From a virus: a stretch of DNA of 33,157 nt. Under the pieces are notes generated by a model. That model was not told the origin of the DNA. It saw only the letters and a program-made list of their open reading frames with translations, and made no database searches. Location: IMG/VR virus record IMGVR_UViG_3300004463_000329, positions 1 through 33,157 of that record; one strand, written 5' to 3'. Made by a program: the position numbers and the translations under genes. Positions 13,155 to 20,697 of this stretch are shown here, piece by piece (the first letter of the stretch is position 1; the number at the start of each line of letters is the position of its first letter).

Positions 13155-13800
13155 CCGCAAGGCCTTCGCGCAGCTGCTGAGCGACGTGATGGCGTTCTAC
13201 CGCCGCGACGTGAGCGACTTCGCGCTGTCGGTGTGGTGGCAGGCCTGCCAGCCGTTCGAGCTGGAGCAGGTGAGCAAGGCGCTGAGCGCGCACACGATGG
13301 ACCCGGATCGCTGTGGCTTCGCGCCTCAGCCCGGCGACCTCGTGCGGGTGCTGCAGGGCACGAAAACCGACCGCGCGCTGGCGGCCTGGGGCAAGGTGTT
13401 CGACGCCATGCAGAGCGTGGGCGCCTACCGCTCGGTGGCCTTCGACGATGCGGCGATCCACCTGGCCGTGATGGACCTGGGCGACTGGACGGCGCTGTGC
13501 CGCACGCTGGTGGACGAACTGCCGTTCGTGCAAAAGCGCTTCTGCGACGCCTACCGGCTGCACGCCGGCCGGCCCGGCACGCCGTACCCGGCCCGCCTGA
13601 TCGGCGCCAGCGAAACCGCCAACCAGGCGGCCAAGATGAACGAAACGCAGCAGCGGTGGCTGGAAGGCCAGACGGTGCTGGTCGGCGAGCCGCAGGCTGT
13701 GCGCGCAGTGATCGCCGGCGGGGGCAGCAGGCAGCGTCACCAGATGACCCTGGCCAGCGACATACTTCCGCCGGCACGCCGCCTGGAGCAGGCCGCATGA
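13141..13800 (+). CDS. Replication-associated protein, lambda P-like position (DUF6475-like)
   Basis: ATG at 13141 lies 14 bases inside the end of the initiator gene and the stop overlaps the next ATG. The 219-residue protein is helical: 'FAQLLSDVMAFYRRDVSDFA', 'FAPQPGDLVRVLQG', then 'ALAAWGKVFDAM', and a long central domain with 'DLGDWTALCRTLVDELPFVQ'. I recall this architecture from phage replication proteins annotated DUF6475, which sit where a helicase loader is expected. No Walker ATPase motif is seen. Function by context only. Confidence 0.6.
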   Translation: MKPSDRKAFAQLLSDVMAFYRRDVSDFALSVWWQACQPFELEQVSKALSAHTMDPDRCGFAPQPGDLVRVLQGTKTDRALAAWGKVFDAMQSVGAYRSVAFDDAAIHLAVMDLGDWTALCRTLVDELPFVQKRFCDAYRLHAGRPGTPYPARLIGASETANQAAKMNETQQRWLEGQTVLVGEPQAVRAVIAGGGSRQRHQMTLASDILPPARRLEQAA

Positions 13801-14018
13801 GCTACCAGCAGGCGAAGCGGCGCTACGAGCGCGACGCCGCTGTGCAGCGGCTGAAAGGCCTGAGCGAGAGCATCAAGGACGGTGCCGCAGCACAGCCGCC
13901 GGTCGAACGCGCGCGCGAGCTGGTGCGCCGGACCGAGGCGGGCGAGATCGTGCTCACGATGGCGCAGCGCGAGTGGGCGCGGGCGGTGCTGGCGCGAGCA
14001 CCGCAGGAGCAGGGCTGA
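13797..14018 (+). CDS. Small basic helical protein, 73 aa
   Basis: ATG at 13797 overlaps the stop of the preceding gene (ATGA), and its own stop shares a base with the next ATG. The product 'MSYQQAKRRYERDAAVQRLK...' is a charged amphipathic helix bundle with no Cys or membrane segment. The tight coupling and strong coding bias make it a real gene; the function is unknown. Confidence 0.6.
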   Translation: MSYQQAKRRYERDAAVQRLKGLSESIKDGAAAQPPVERARELVRRTEAGEIVLTMAQREWARAVLARAPQEQG

Positions 14019-14542
14019 TGACCGACATCGTGCTCGTGCGCCAGGACAGCGCCCCGATCCAGGGCCCCGACGCCGACGCCGCGCGGCGCGTGCTGTTCGG
14101 CGCGATCGACGGGCTGGGCGAGGCCGACCGCAAGTCGTGGCGCCGCCTGATGAACTGGTTTTTCACGCGCGCCGAGCCGGGCGAGATGGTGGAAATCAAG
14201 ACCCACCGCGAGCGCATCGGCTGGTATCACCGCAAGCACATGGCCTTCGAGCAGCGTGTGTTCGAGGCGCAGGAGCGGTTCGACAACTTCGAGCAGTTCC
14301 GCATGTGGCTCAAGACCGGCGCGGGCTTCGTGGACTGGCTGCCGGGCCCGAAGGGCGGCGTGATCCCCGTTCCGAAGTCGATCAGCTACGCCAAGCTCGA
14401 CCAGGACGGCATGGAACGCGTGCACGACGACATCGTGTCGTTCCTGCGCACGGAGCATGCGCAGAAGGCGCTGTGGCCGGCACTGCCGGTGCTGCAGCGC
14501 GACGAGGCGATGCGCTCGCTGCTGGAGGAGTTCGATGAGTAA
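14018..14542 (+). CDS. DUF1367 family phage protein
   Basis: ATG at 14018 uses TGATG coupling. The 174-residue protein fits DUF1367, a family found in the nin/early-right region of lambdoid phages: 'ADRKSWRRLMNWFF' in place of the usual His-Arg-Lys-Phe-Phe helix, 'FEQFRMWLKTGAGFVDW', then 'VPKSISYAKLDQDGMERVHD' and 'IVSFLRTEHAQKALW'. No catalytic role is known for the family. It precedes two nuclease genes, matching the usual nin-type order. Confidence 0.65.
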   Translation: MTDIVLVRQDSAPIQGPDADAARRVLFGAIDGLGEADRKSWRRLMNWFFTRAEPGEMVEIKTHRERIGWYHRKHMAFEQRVFEAQERFDNFEQFRMWLKTGAGFVDWLPGPKGGVIPVPKSISYAKLDQDGMERVHDDIVSFLRTEHAQKALWPALPVLQRDEAMRSLLEEFDE

Positions 14543-15110
14543 TCCCGCATCGGTGCTGGCCGCGGAGCAGGCCAAGGCAAAGCGCGAGGCCCTGGAGCTG
14601 GCCATGCTGCAGCAGCTGCGCGCGCTGCAGCTGGACGACGGGCTGCAGCGCGAACACGTGTTCCATCCCACGCGCAAGTGGCGCTTCGACTTCGCGTGGC
14701 CGGGCGAGCACCTGGCCCTGGAGGTGGAGGGCGGCACGCACACCAACGGCCGGCACGTGCGCGGCACCGGCTACGAGGCCGACTGCCGCAAGTACGCCGA
14801 GGCGGTGCTCGGTGGATGGAGCGTGCTGCGCGCGACCGCGGATCAGGTGCGCAGCGGCGTGGCCGTGGCCTGGGTGATGCGGGCGCGCGGCCGCCGCGGG
14901 GACAAGCGCACACCCTACGGCCAAGGCCTGCGCCCGCGCCTGGAAGCGTTCTACGTGGCCAACCCGCTGTCCGACCTGACCGCCGAGCAGGTGGCGATCA
15001 AGTTCGACGTGGACCTGCGCCACGCGCGCAACGAGCTGGCCATTGCGGTCAAGGGCGGATTGCTCAAGCGCGAGACGGTGTGGCGCCTGAACCGGGACCC
15101 CATCGAATGA
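14535..15110 (+). CDS. PD-(D/E)XK endonuclease with C-terminal winged helix
   Basis: ATG at 14535 overlaps the DUF1367 stop by 8 bases. A charged N-terminal helix leads into a nuclease core: Glu40, Asp52 in 'WRFDFAWP' and Glu63-Val-Glu65 in 'LALEVEGGTHT' (the E-X-K-type strand, with Glu in the last place), then 'DCRKYAEAVLGGWSVLRAT', the typical closing helix-strand. Residues 125-191 form a likely DNA-binding winged helix ('LTAEQVAIKFDVDLRHARNE'). Such proteins in phage early-right regions often act in place of RusA or NinG as junction or branched-DNA nucleases. That role is inferred from position; the fold call is good. Confidence 0.7.
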   Translation: MSNPASVLAAEQAKAKREALELAMLQQLRALQLDDGLQREHVFHPTRKWRFDFAWPGEHLALEVEGGTHTNGRHVRGTGYEADCRKYAEAVLGGWSVLRATADQVRSGVAVAWVMRARGRRGDKRTPYGQGLRPRLEAFYVANPLSDLTAEQVAIKFDVDLRHARNELAIAVKGGLLKRETVWRLNRDPIE

Positions 15111-15568
15111 GCTTCCGCCAGCCGCCGCGCCCGCCGCGCCAGCGCGCCATGCCGCAGCCGGTGCCCGAACACCTGCGCCGCACCGACGTGCGCATGGTGA
15201 CGCCGGCGCTGCTGGCCGAGCCGCCCGAGCTCCCGGCGCGCGGCGTGGCGCAGAAGCAGCCGGTGCACCGCAAGCAGAGCATCCGCGACAGCGCCCGCGA
15301 TGAGGCCTGTCTTATGCGCCTGCCGGGCTGCATCGGCCACACGCCAGGCTCGACGATCTGGAGTCACTACCGCGGCAGCGCTGGCGGCAAGGGGATGAGC
15401 CTGAAGTCCAGCGACTCGGCGGGCTGCTACGCCTGCACCCACTGCGATGCCGTGTACGACGGCCAGCGGCCGCGCGCGGAGGGCTGGAGCGAAACCATGG
15501 TCAAGCTAGCCTGGCACGAGGCGCACATCCGCTCGCTCGGCCGGCTGCATGCGAAAGGGCTGCTGTGA
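15107..15568 (+). CDS. YbcO-like nuclease (DUF1364)
   Basis: ATG at 15107 overlaps the previous TGA. The first 55 residues are Pro/Arg-rich. The rest matches YbcO of the E. coli DLP12 prophage: 'SARDEACLMRLPGCIGHTPG' (Cys68, Cys75), 'TIWSHYRGSAGGKGMSLKSS', 'CYACTHCDAVYDGQ' (Cys107, 110, 113), and a helical end 'WHEAHIRSLGRLHAKGLL'. YbcO is a metal-dependent DNase with a beta-beta-alpha metal fold. Placement beside another nuclease matches the lambdoid nin region. The extended N-terminus is longer than in E. coli YbcO. Confidence 0.85.
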   Translation: MSFRQPPRPPRQRAMPQPVPEHLRRTDVRMVTPALLAEPPELPARGVAQKQPVHRKQSIRDSARDEACLMRLPGCIGHTPGSTIWSHYRGSAGGKGMSLKSSDSAGCYACTHCDAVYDGQRPRAEGWSETMVKLAWHEAHIRSLGRLHAKGLL

Positions 15569-15813
15569 CCTGCCTGACCTGCGCCCACGCTGCCCTGCGC
15601 GACGCCACCGACGGCGAGCGCGACAAGATCCTGCGCCGCATGGCCGCCCAGGGCGCCATCAACTGCCTGCTGAGCGACTACCGCGCCGGCTTCCACGCCA
15701 CCGATCACCGCTGCGACCGCTGGGAGCCGGCGGCCGACAGCGTGACCACCGCCCGCCTCGCGTGGGCCGACAAGCACCTCAAGAGGACCGACCATGCAAC
15801 TCCAACCCCATGA
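15565..15813 (+). CDS. Small Cys-containing protein, 82 aa
   Basis: GTG at 15565 overlaps the preceding stop (GTGA). The product begins 'MTCLTCAHA' (a Cys-x-x-Cys pair) and has later cysteines in 'NCLLSDYRAG' and 'HRCDRWEP', enough for one zinc site. This resembles small zinc proteins frequent in phage early-right operons. It overlaps the next gene by 20 bases. The function is unknown. Confidence 0.6.
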   Translation: MTCLTCAHAALRDATDGERDKILRRMAAQGAINCLLSDYRAGFHATDHRCDRWEPAADSVTTARLAWADKHLKRTDHATPTP

Positions 15814-16093
15814 CGCCAATGCGCTGGTGGCCTACCAAGCCTTCGGCCTGATGCAGACCCAGATGGCTTTGGCCCAGAAGGACCAGGCGCTGCAGGAGAT
15901 GGCCAAGCAGCTGGAGCAGGCGAAGAAAGCCGCCCCGGCCGCCAGCCTGCAGGCCCAGCTCGACGCGGCGAATGATCGCATCGCCACGCTGGAGGGCATG
16001 CTGGCCACCCACGTGCGCGCGGACGAGGAGCGCAGGCGCAAGGCGCGCGAGGCGCTGTCGGGCACTCAGGGCGTGAGCGTGGTGGAGGCCTGA
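15794..16093 (+). CDS. Coiled-coil protein, 99 aa
   Basis: ATG at 15794 lies within the end of the previous gene. Residues 18-80 are heptad-rich ('MALAQKDQALQEMAKQLEQA', then 'LDAANDRIATLEGML'), predicting a dimeric coiled coil, and the tail is basic. The stop base is shared with the next ATG. The function is unknown. Confidence 0.6.
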   Translation: MQLQPHDANALVAYQAFGLMQTQMALAQKDQALQEMAKQLEQAKKAAPAASLQAQLDAANDRIATLEGMLATHVRADEERRRKAREALSGTQGVSVVEA

Positions 16094-16341
16094 TGGACGC
16101 CCAGCCCACCGATGGCCCGACCCTGTGGCTCTGCCTGGACCTGTGCCCCAAGCCCGGCACACCGATACCCGAGGGCGAATCGATCAACGACCTGCTGGTG
16201 GACGCGCGCATCAACAGCGAGGGCTGGGTGCGCAACTGGCAGGTGTTCGATTCGAAGCAGGGCGCCGACGCGCACGCGGCCGACGCGCCCAACATCGTGG
16301 TGATGCCGCTGATCCTCGAGGGCCCGTACCAGCCCGGGTGA
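16093..16341 (+). CDS. Last early-right gene, hypothetical 82 aa
   Basis: ATG at 16093 overlaps the coiled-coil gene's stop. The product reads as a small beta-rich domain: 'GPTLWLCLDLCPKPGTP', 'GESINDLLVDARINSEGW', 'VRNWQVFDSK', 'NIVVMPLILEGPYQPG'. There is no known motif. It is the last gene before the noncoding early/late junction, a place where lambdoid phages keep an antiterminator; it does not look like one. Confidence 0.6.
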   Translation: MDAQPTDGPTLWLCLDLCPKPGTPIPEGESINDLLVDARINSEGWVRNWQVFDSKQGADAHAADAPNIVVMPLILEGPYQPG

Positions 16342-16570
16342 GCGCAGCGGTGCCACATGAAGGGTATCCGGATTTGAGTGTGGGAACGCAATGAGCGCAT
16401 GTGTCAAGCGGGGCGTTTTTCATTGCACCGGTTGAATTTCTGAAAAAGCGCGAGACAGTTTTCGCGCACGGCCATTACGCCGTGTCGGTTTGTCTCCAAC
16501 GCGACTTGGCCCCGGGTGTCACAGCCCGGGGCACGTTTTCCCCGGAGACGCCAAGCACACAGGACCGTCG
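16342..16570 (+). promoter_or_regulatory. Noncoding early/late junction with three hairpins
   Basis: No gene is supported in these 229 bases. Three inverted repeats stand in series: GCGCGA/TCGCGC (16448-16467), CACGGC-CATTAC-GCCGTG (16467-16484), and GCCCCGGG-TGTCACAG-CCCGGGGC (16509-16532), the last followed by ACGTTTTCCCC, which resembles an intrinsic terminator. The stretch is more A/T-rich than its surroundings near 16410-16450. A late promoter with a downstream terminator is plausible; I could not identify convincing promoter boxes. Confidence 0.5.
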
Positions 16571-17659
16571 ATGGGAAAAACGCCACGCAAGGACAGCGCG
16601 GCGCGAAAGGCAGCCAAGCCCGACGCGCCGGCTGCCAAGAAGGCCACGGCCAAGCCGGCACGCAAGCGCGCCGCCAAGGATGCACCCCCCGCGAAGCGGG
16701 CACCGGCCGCCAAGAAGGTGCCCGGGGACCGGCGTAAGGCCGCCCCGAAGACTCGCAAGCCCCCCGTGCCGGGTGCGGCCAAAAAGCCGGCACGGGGGCC
16801 CAGCGCATCCAGCAAGGTAGCCCACGACAAGGTGGAGCGCGCCAAGGCCGAAGGCCGGGCCACCCCGTGGGTAGGCGTGGACCCGGCCGCCCCAGGCGCC
16901 GACAAGACCGTGCACCGCCTGCTCGCCGCCGAAGGCGCCCCGGACCCAGAGCGCGGCCTCACCAAGACCGAAACCGCCTTCCTGCGCGAGTACCTCAAGG
17001 ACCCGCAGCGCAACGGCACCGCCGCGTGGCTCAAGGTCGCACCAGGGAATACCCCAGCATCGGCGGCCCAGCAGGCCTATGTCTGCTTGAGGAAACTTGA
17101 CGCCAAGCGCGCGATCGCCGAGGCCGACGCGGCGCTGCAGGCGCGGTTCGACCTCGACCGCGAGGCGCTGCTGTCGCGCCTGCTGGCCATCGCCACGGCC
17201 GACCCGAACGAGCTCACCCAGGTGCGCCACGTGGCCTGCCCGCGCTGCTGGCCCAACGAGCGGCAGGAAGCGGCCGAAATGAACGGCGGCGAGCAAAAGG
17301 CCGAGCGCATTGCCTGGACCGAGCCGGACCCTGCGTGCACCCACTGCCACGGGGAAGGGCAGCCGGTGCCGTGGCTGGCCGACACCCGCAAGCTGTCGCC
17401 GCAGGCGCGGGCGCTGTTCGCCGGCGTCAAGGTCACGCGCGACGGCGTGCAGATCCTCCAGCACGACCAGCTGGCCGCCCTGGTCCAGGCCGGCAAGGTG
17501 ATCGGTGCGTTCGAGCTCGACAACACCCAGAAGGGCACCAGCCTGGCCGAGGCCGCGCGCGAGTTCTTCGGCGCCCTGCACGGCACCAAGCTGCCGATCC
17601 GCCGGCCAGAGCCCAAGGCCGCCCCGCCCGCCAAGGGCAACCCGCTGGTGAAAGGGTGA
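16571..17659 (+). CDS. terS: Terminase small subunit with histone-H1-like N-terminal tail
   Basis: ATG at 16571 has CAGGA upstream. Residues 1-90 are almost only Lys, Arg, Ala and Pro (for example 'KKATAKPARKRAAKD'), like the tail of bacterial H1-type proteins. Residues 128-185 are the terminase_2 DNA-binding helix-turn-helix ('LTKTETAFLREYLKDPQRN'), then 'IATADPNELTQ' and a zinc-like insertion with Cys223-Pro-Arg-Cys226 and Cys256-Thr-His-Cys259, followed by 'DTRKLSPQARALFAGVKVT'. The subunit recognises pac/cos DNA and loads the large subunit. At 362 residues it is long for the family, the excess being the basic tail. Confidence 0.85.
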   Translation: MGKTPRKDSAARKAAKPDAPAAKKATAKPARKRAAKDAPPAKRAPAAKKVPGDRRKAAPKTRKPPVPGAAKKPARGPSASSKVAHDKVERAKAEGRATPWVGVDPAAPGADKTVHRLLAAEGAPDPERGLTKTETAFLREYLKDPQRNGTAAWLKVAPGNTPASAAQQAYVCLRKLDAKRAIAEADAALQARFDLDREALLSRLLAIATADPNELTQVRHVACPRCWPNERQEAAEMNGGEQKAERIAWTEPDPACTHCHGEGQPVPWLADTRKLSPQARALFAGVKVTRDGVQILQHDQLAALVQAGKVIGAFELDNTQKGTSLAEAAREFFGALHGTKLPIRRPEPKAAPPAKGNPLVKG

Positions 17660-17664
17660 CCCCC

Positions 17665-18024
17665 ATGACCAAGCACACCCGCTGTTCCAGGTGCGGCCGA
17701 TACACCTGCGTGTGCCACAAGCGCGACACGGTGCTGGGCTGGGTGGCCGCCGGGCCGCTGCGGCAGCCGGGTGACCCTGGAGCAGGCGAAGAATCCACTA
17801 CGAAAGCGGCACTCGACGGCCCGCAGCCGCACCAGCAGCGCGTGCTGGACGAGCACGCCGAGCTGCTGGAACGCCTCAACAAACTGCGCGCCTTCACCGA
17901 CGGAACACCGCTGTTTCAGGGCCTGCCGGAGGCCGAGCGCCTGCGCCTGTGGCGCCAGCGCGCTGCGATGGTCGCCTACGAGCAGGTGCTGCGCGAGCGC
18001 ATCGAGGCCTGGGACCATGCCTGA
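17665..18024 (+). CDS. Zinc-knuckle plus crAss001_48-like helical protein, 119 aa
   Basis: ATG at 17665 starts five bases after the small terminase stop. The N-terminus has clustered cysteines (Cys7, 10, 15, 17 in 'RCSRCGRYTCVCHK'), a likely zinc knuckle. The C-terminal 60 residues, 'VLDEHAELLERLNKLRAFTD' through 'AAMVAYEQVLRERI', match a short helical phage domain I know as crAss001_48-related, of unknown role. The two parts are joined by a Pro/Gly linker. Its place between the terminase subunits suggests a packaging accessory, but that is inference. Confidence 0.6.
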   Translation: MTKHTRCSRCGRYTCVCHKRDTVLGWVAAGPLRQPGDPGAGEESTTKAALDGPQPHQQRVLDEHAELLERLNKLRAFTDGTPLFQGLPEAERLRLWRQRAAMVAYEQVLRERIEAWDHA

Positions 18025-18115
18025 CCTGTGCGCCCTCGACTGGCAGTGGTTGGCCTTGGGCGGGGTGTTCGTCGGCTGGGCCTGGGTGCTGCTGCGCTGG
18101 GGGCGCCGTGGCTGA
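18017..18115 (+). CDS. Micro membrane protein between terminase genes, 32 aa
   Basis: ATG at 18017 overlaps the previous gene by 8 bases, and the stop lies 8 bases inside the large terminase gene. The 32-residue product is one hydrophobic helix, 'WLALGGVFVGWAWVLL', flanked by 'MPDLCALDWQ' and 'RWGRRG' (a positive-inside tail). A double overlap with no gap suggests it is translated; its function is unknown. Confidence 0.4.
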   Translation: MPDLCALDWQWLALGGVFVGWAWVLLRWGRRG

Positions 18116-19763
18116 CGAGGTGATCGACCCGGCCCAGGTGTTCGTGGACACCGCGGCAGCCTTCGGCGCCAGCGCCGAGCAATGGGCCAGCCTCGAATGG
18201 CGCCTGGACAACCTGTACTGGATCACCGACAAGGACGCGCAGGTGGTGCGGTTCCAGATGAACGCGCAGCAGCGCAAGTTCATCCGCAACCTCTGGTATC
18301 GCAACCTGATCCTCAAGGCGCGCCAGCTCGGGTTCTCGACCCTCATCACCCTGCTGCAGCTCGACCAAGCCTGGTTCGTGCCGCACCACACCGGCGTCAT
18401 CATCGCCGACACGCTGCCCAACGCGAGCAAGCTGTTCGGCAAGCTGGAGTTCGCCTACAGCCGCCTGCCCGGCCTGCTCAAAGAGACGTTCCCGGTGGTC
18501 AAGCGCGAGGCCGGCTCGCTGCTGTCGCTGGGCCACGGCGACCCCACCGACCCGGAGCAGGCCGAGTACAAGAGCACAGTCAGTATCGGCGTGAGCAGCC
18601 GCGGCGGCACGGTCAACCTGCTGCACGTGTCCGAGCTCGGCAAGATCGCGCTGAAGTTCCCGCAGCGGGCCGAGGAAATCAAGACCGGCGCGCTGCCCTC
18701 GGTGCCGCGCGACGGCATCGCCATCATCGAGAGCACGGCCGAGGGCGCGTTTGGCCTGTACTGGGAACTGTGCGAGCCGGCCATCAAGCACTGGCACGAC
18801 GGCACGCCCGAAACGGCGCTCGACTGGCGCCTGCACTTCTTCCCCTGGTACGAGGCCGAGGAATACCGCCTGAGCGACGAGGACACCGCGCTGGTGGACA
18901 TCCCGCCGGCGCTGACCGCCTACTTCGCCAAGCTGCAGGCTGAGCACGGCATCCAGCTCGACGCCAACCAGCGCGCGTGGTACGCCAAGACCCAGGAAAC
19001 GCTCAAGGGGAAGATGAAGCAGGAATACCCTGCGACCCCTGAAGAAGCCTTCGAGCAGGCCATCGAGGGCGCCGTCTACGGCGAACAGATGACCTGGCTG
19101 CGCGAGAACGGCCGCCTGGTGGACGCGATCGGCGTCAACCCGAACTACCCGGTGCACACCTTCTGGGACTTCGGCGTCAGCGACATGACCGCCATCTGGT
19201 TCATGCAGTTCATCGGCCTGCAGTTCCGGTGGTTCTACTACTACGAGGCCGCCGGCAAGGGCCTGGGCTGGTGGTGGCGCGAGTTCCTGGAGCCGCACCG
19301 CGCGCGCCACAAGTACCTGTGGGGCAAGCACTTCCTGCCGCACGACGCCAACGCCGAAATGCTCGGCGAGGGCATCGAGAACAAGCGCCAGATCCTGGAG
19401 CGCCTGGGCATGGGCAAGGCCCTGGGCGGCTCCATCGTGGTGGTGCCGCGCATCCAGACCATCAGCCAGGGCATCGAGCTCACGCGCACCGCGCTGCAGG
19501 GCAACCACTGGTTCGACAAGCGCCGGCCCGACTTCGACAAGGGCGAGGACCTGGGCGCCGGCTTCGGCATCAAGTGCCTGGACGGCTATCAGTTCACGTG
19601 GGACGACAAGCGCGGCGTGTGGAGCAACGAGCCGCTGCACAACTGGGCTTCCCACGGCTCCGACGCCTGGCGCCAGCACGCCCAGGGCTGGAGCAACACC
19701 GACCTGACGAACAACAACAGCAGTTTCACCGCCTTCAAGAACCGCCCCCGGAGGTCCGTATGA
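18108..19763 (+). CDS. terL: Terminase large subunit
   Basis: GTG at 18108 overlaps the micro gene; the longer frame upstream is Gly/Ala/Cys-rich shadow. The 551-residue motor has an N-terminal ATPase: a deviant Walker A 'KARQLGFST' (70-78), Walker B-like 'VNLLHVSE' (169-176), and coupling motif 'ESTAEG' (208-213). It has a C-terminal RNase-H-type nuclease: 'FWDFGVSD' (352-359, Asp354 and Asp359), Glu380, and 'HDANAEMLGEG' (Asp413). It pumps and cuts concatemeric DNA through the portal. The size and motif order are normal for the family. It overlaps the next start by four bases. Confidence 0.9.
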   Translation: MADEVIDPAQVFVDTAAAFGASAEQWASLEWRLDNLYWITDKDAQVVRFQMNAQQRKFIRNLWYRNLILKARQLGFSTLITLLQLDQAWFVPHHTGVIIADTLPNASKLFGKLEFAYSRLPGLLKETFPVVKREAGSLLSLGHGDPTDPEQAEYKSTVSIGVSSRGGTVNLLHVSELGKIALKFPQRAEEIKTGALPSVPRDGIAIIESTAEGAFGLYWELCEPAIKHWHDGTPETALDWRLHFFPWYEAEEYRLSDEDTALVDIPPALTAYFAKLQAEHGIQLDANQRAWYAKTQETLKGKMKQEYPATPEEAFEQAIEGAVYGEQMTWLRENGRLVDAIGVNPNYPVHTFWDFGVSDMTAIWFMQFIGLQFRWFYYYEAAGKGLGWWWREFLEPHRARHKYLWGKHFLPHDANAEMLGEGIENKRQILERLGMGKALGGSIVVVPRIQTISQGIELTRTALQGNHWFDKRRPDFDKGEDLGAGFGIKCLDGYQFTWDDKRGVWSNEPLHNWASHGSDAWRQHAQGWSNTDLTNNNSSFTAFKNRPRRSV

Positions 19764-20173
19764 CGCTGACCCGCCACGCCTCGCGCGCCCTGGCCATCGG
19801 CCGCGCCGTGTCCACCTGGCTGCGCACCGCCAGCCGCGATGTTCCGCACGAGTGCCGCGCGGCCTACCGTGCTGGCCTGGAGGCCTCAGATGCCTTCGAC
19901 CAGGGCTACCGATCCGGCTTCAGCGCCGGGCGCGCCGACGGCTTCCGCGCCGGCCACGAGCAGGGCGTATACGACGCGCGCATCGCCGCGCAGATGGCCG
20001 AGGTGCACCACTCGCTGCCCGGCCGGCTGGTGGAGTGCACGGTGTTCGACCGCTTCGACAACCCCATCGGCGCGTTCGACGCCGACGGCGCCTACACCCC
20101 GATCCCGCGACCCGCTCCGGTGCTGCGCCGCGAGCAGGTGGCGGGCGTGGACTCGCAACTCAACCACGCCTGA
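19760..20173 (+). CDS. Phage protein with Gly-spaced repeat, 137 aa
   Basis: ATG at 19760 follows GGAGG and overlaps the terminase stop. Residues 40-75 hold a regular pattern with Gly every four residues in 'GYRSGFSAGRADGFRAGHEQ', which forms an amphipathic helix seen in many small phage proteins. The rest is mixed ('VECTVFDRFDNPIGAF'). It lies between terminase and portal, and no activity can be assigned. Confidence 0.6.
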   Translation: MTLTRHASRALAIGRAVSTWLRTASRDVPHECRAAYRAGLEASDAFDQGYRSGFSAGRADGFRAGHEQGVYDARIAAQMAEVHHSLPGRLVECTVFDRFDNPIGAFDADGAYTPIPRPAPVLRREQVAGVDSQLNHA

Positions 20174-20174
20174 C

Positions 20175-20693
20175 ATGCACGTCTCACCCGTCCTCGACCC
20201 GCACGGCCGCCCGGTGTTCAGCGCCGGCGGCCGCCACTCCTGGAAGACCCGCCAGTACCGCGACTTCATCGTCTCGTTCGAGTGGGTGATCGGCAACAGC
20301 AGCAAGCGCAAGGCGCCGTGCTTGTGCATCTGGCGCGCGAGCAACGTGTTCGTGGCCGGCGACGGCGAGGGCCGCGGCATCTGGACCATCGGCCGGCGCG
20401 GCTACGCGCGGCTGCTGGGCACGCGCCGCGGCGACCCGATCAAGATCAGCGGCGACCCCTCGCAGTACCTGTGGGATCAGGCCCGCGAGGCACTTCCGGT
20501 GCTGGGATTCGACCGCAACGACCGCAACGCGCTGCGCAATCTCGTGGATTGCGTCATCCACTGCGCGGAGGACTTCAACCGCATGCCCGTCACCCCGGAA
20601 TGGCTCGTGCGCAAGGACAGCGCACGCGCCATGTGGGAAGTGAAGGCCATCAACAAGGCGACGGGCAAGACCCTGAGCGAAGCCGAGGTGTGA
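20175..20693 (+). CDS. Hypothetical phage protein, 172 aa
   Basis: ATG at 20175 is one base past the previous stop. The product has an N-terminal beta-rich half ('WKTRQYRDFIVSFEWVIGNS', 'CLCIWRASNVFVAGDGEGRG', 'WTIGRRGYARLLG') and a helical second half ('REALPVLGFDRNDRNALRNL', 'VDCVIHCAEDFNRM'). Coding bias is strong. It lies upstream of the portal; no family is recognised. Confidence 0.65.
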   Translation: MHVSPVLDPHGRPVFSAGGRHSWKTRQYRDFIVSFEWVIGNSSKRKAPCLCIWRASNVFVAGDGEGRGIWTIGRRGYARLLGTRRGDPIKISGDPSQYLWDQAREALPVLGFDRNDRNALRNLVDCVIHCAEDFNRMPVTPEWLVRKDSARAMWEVKAINKATGKTLSEAEV

Positions 20694-20697
20694 CCCG

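Noticed and set aside
17976-19679. 567-residue minus-strand frame opposite the large terminase
   Set aside because: Composition is that of a complementary frame; the plus strand has a complete terminase with all motifs.
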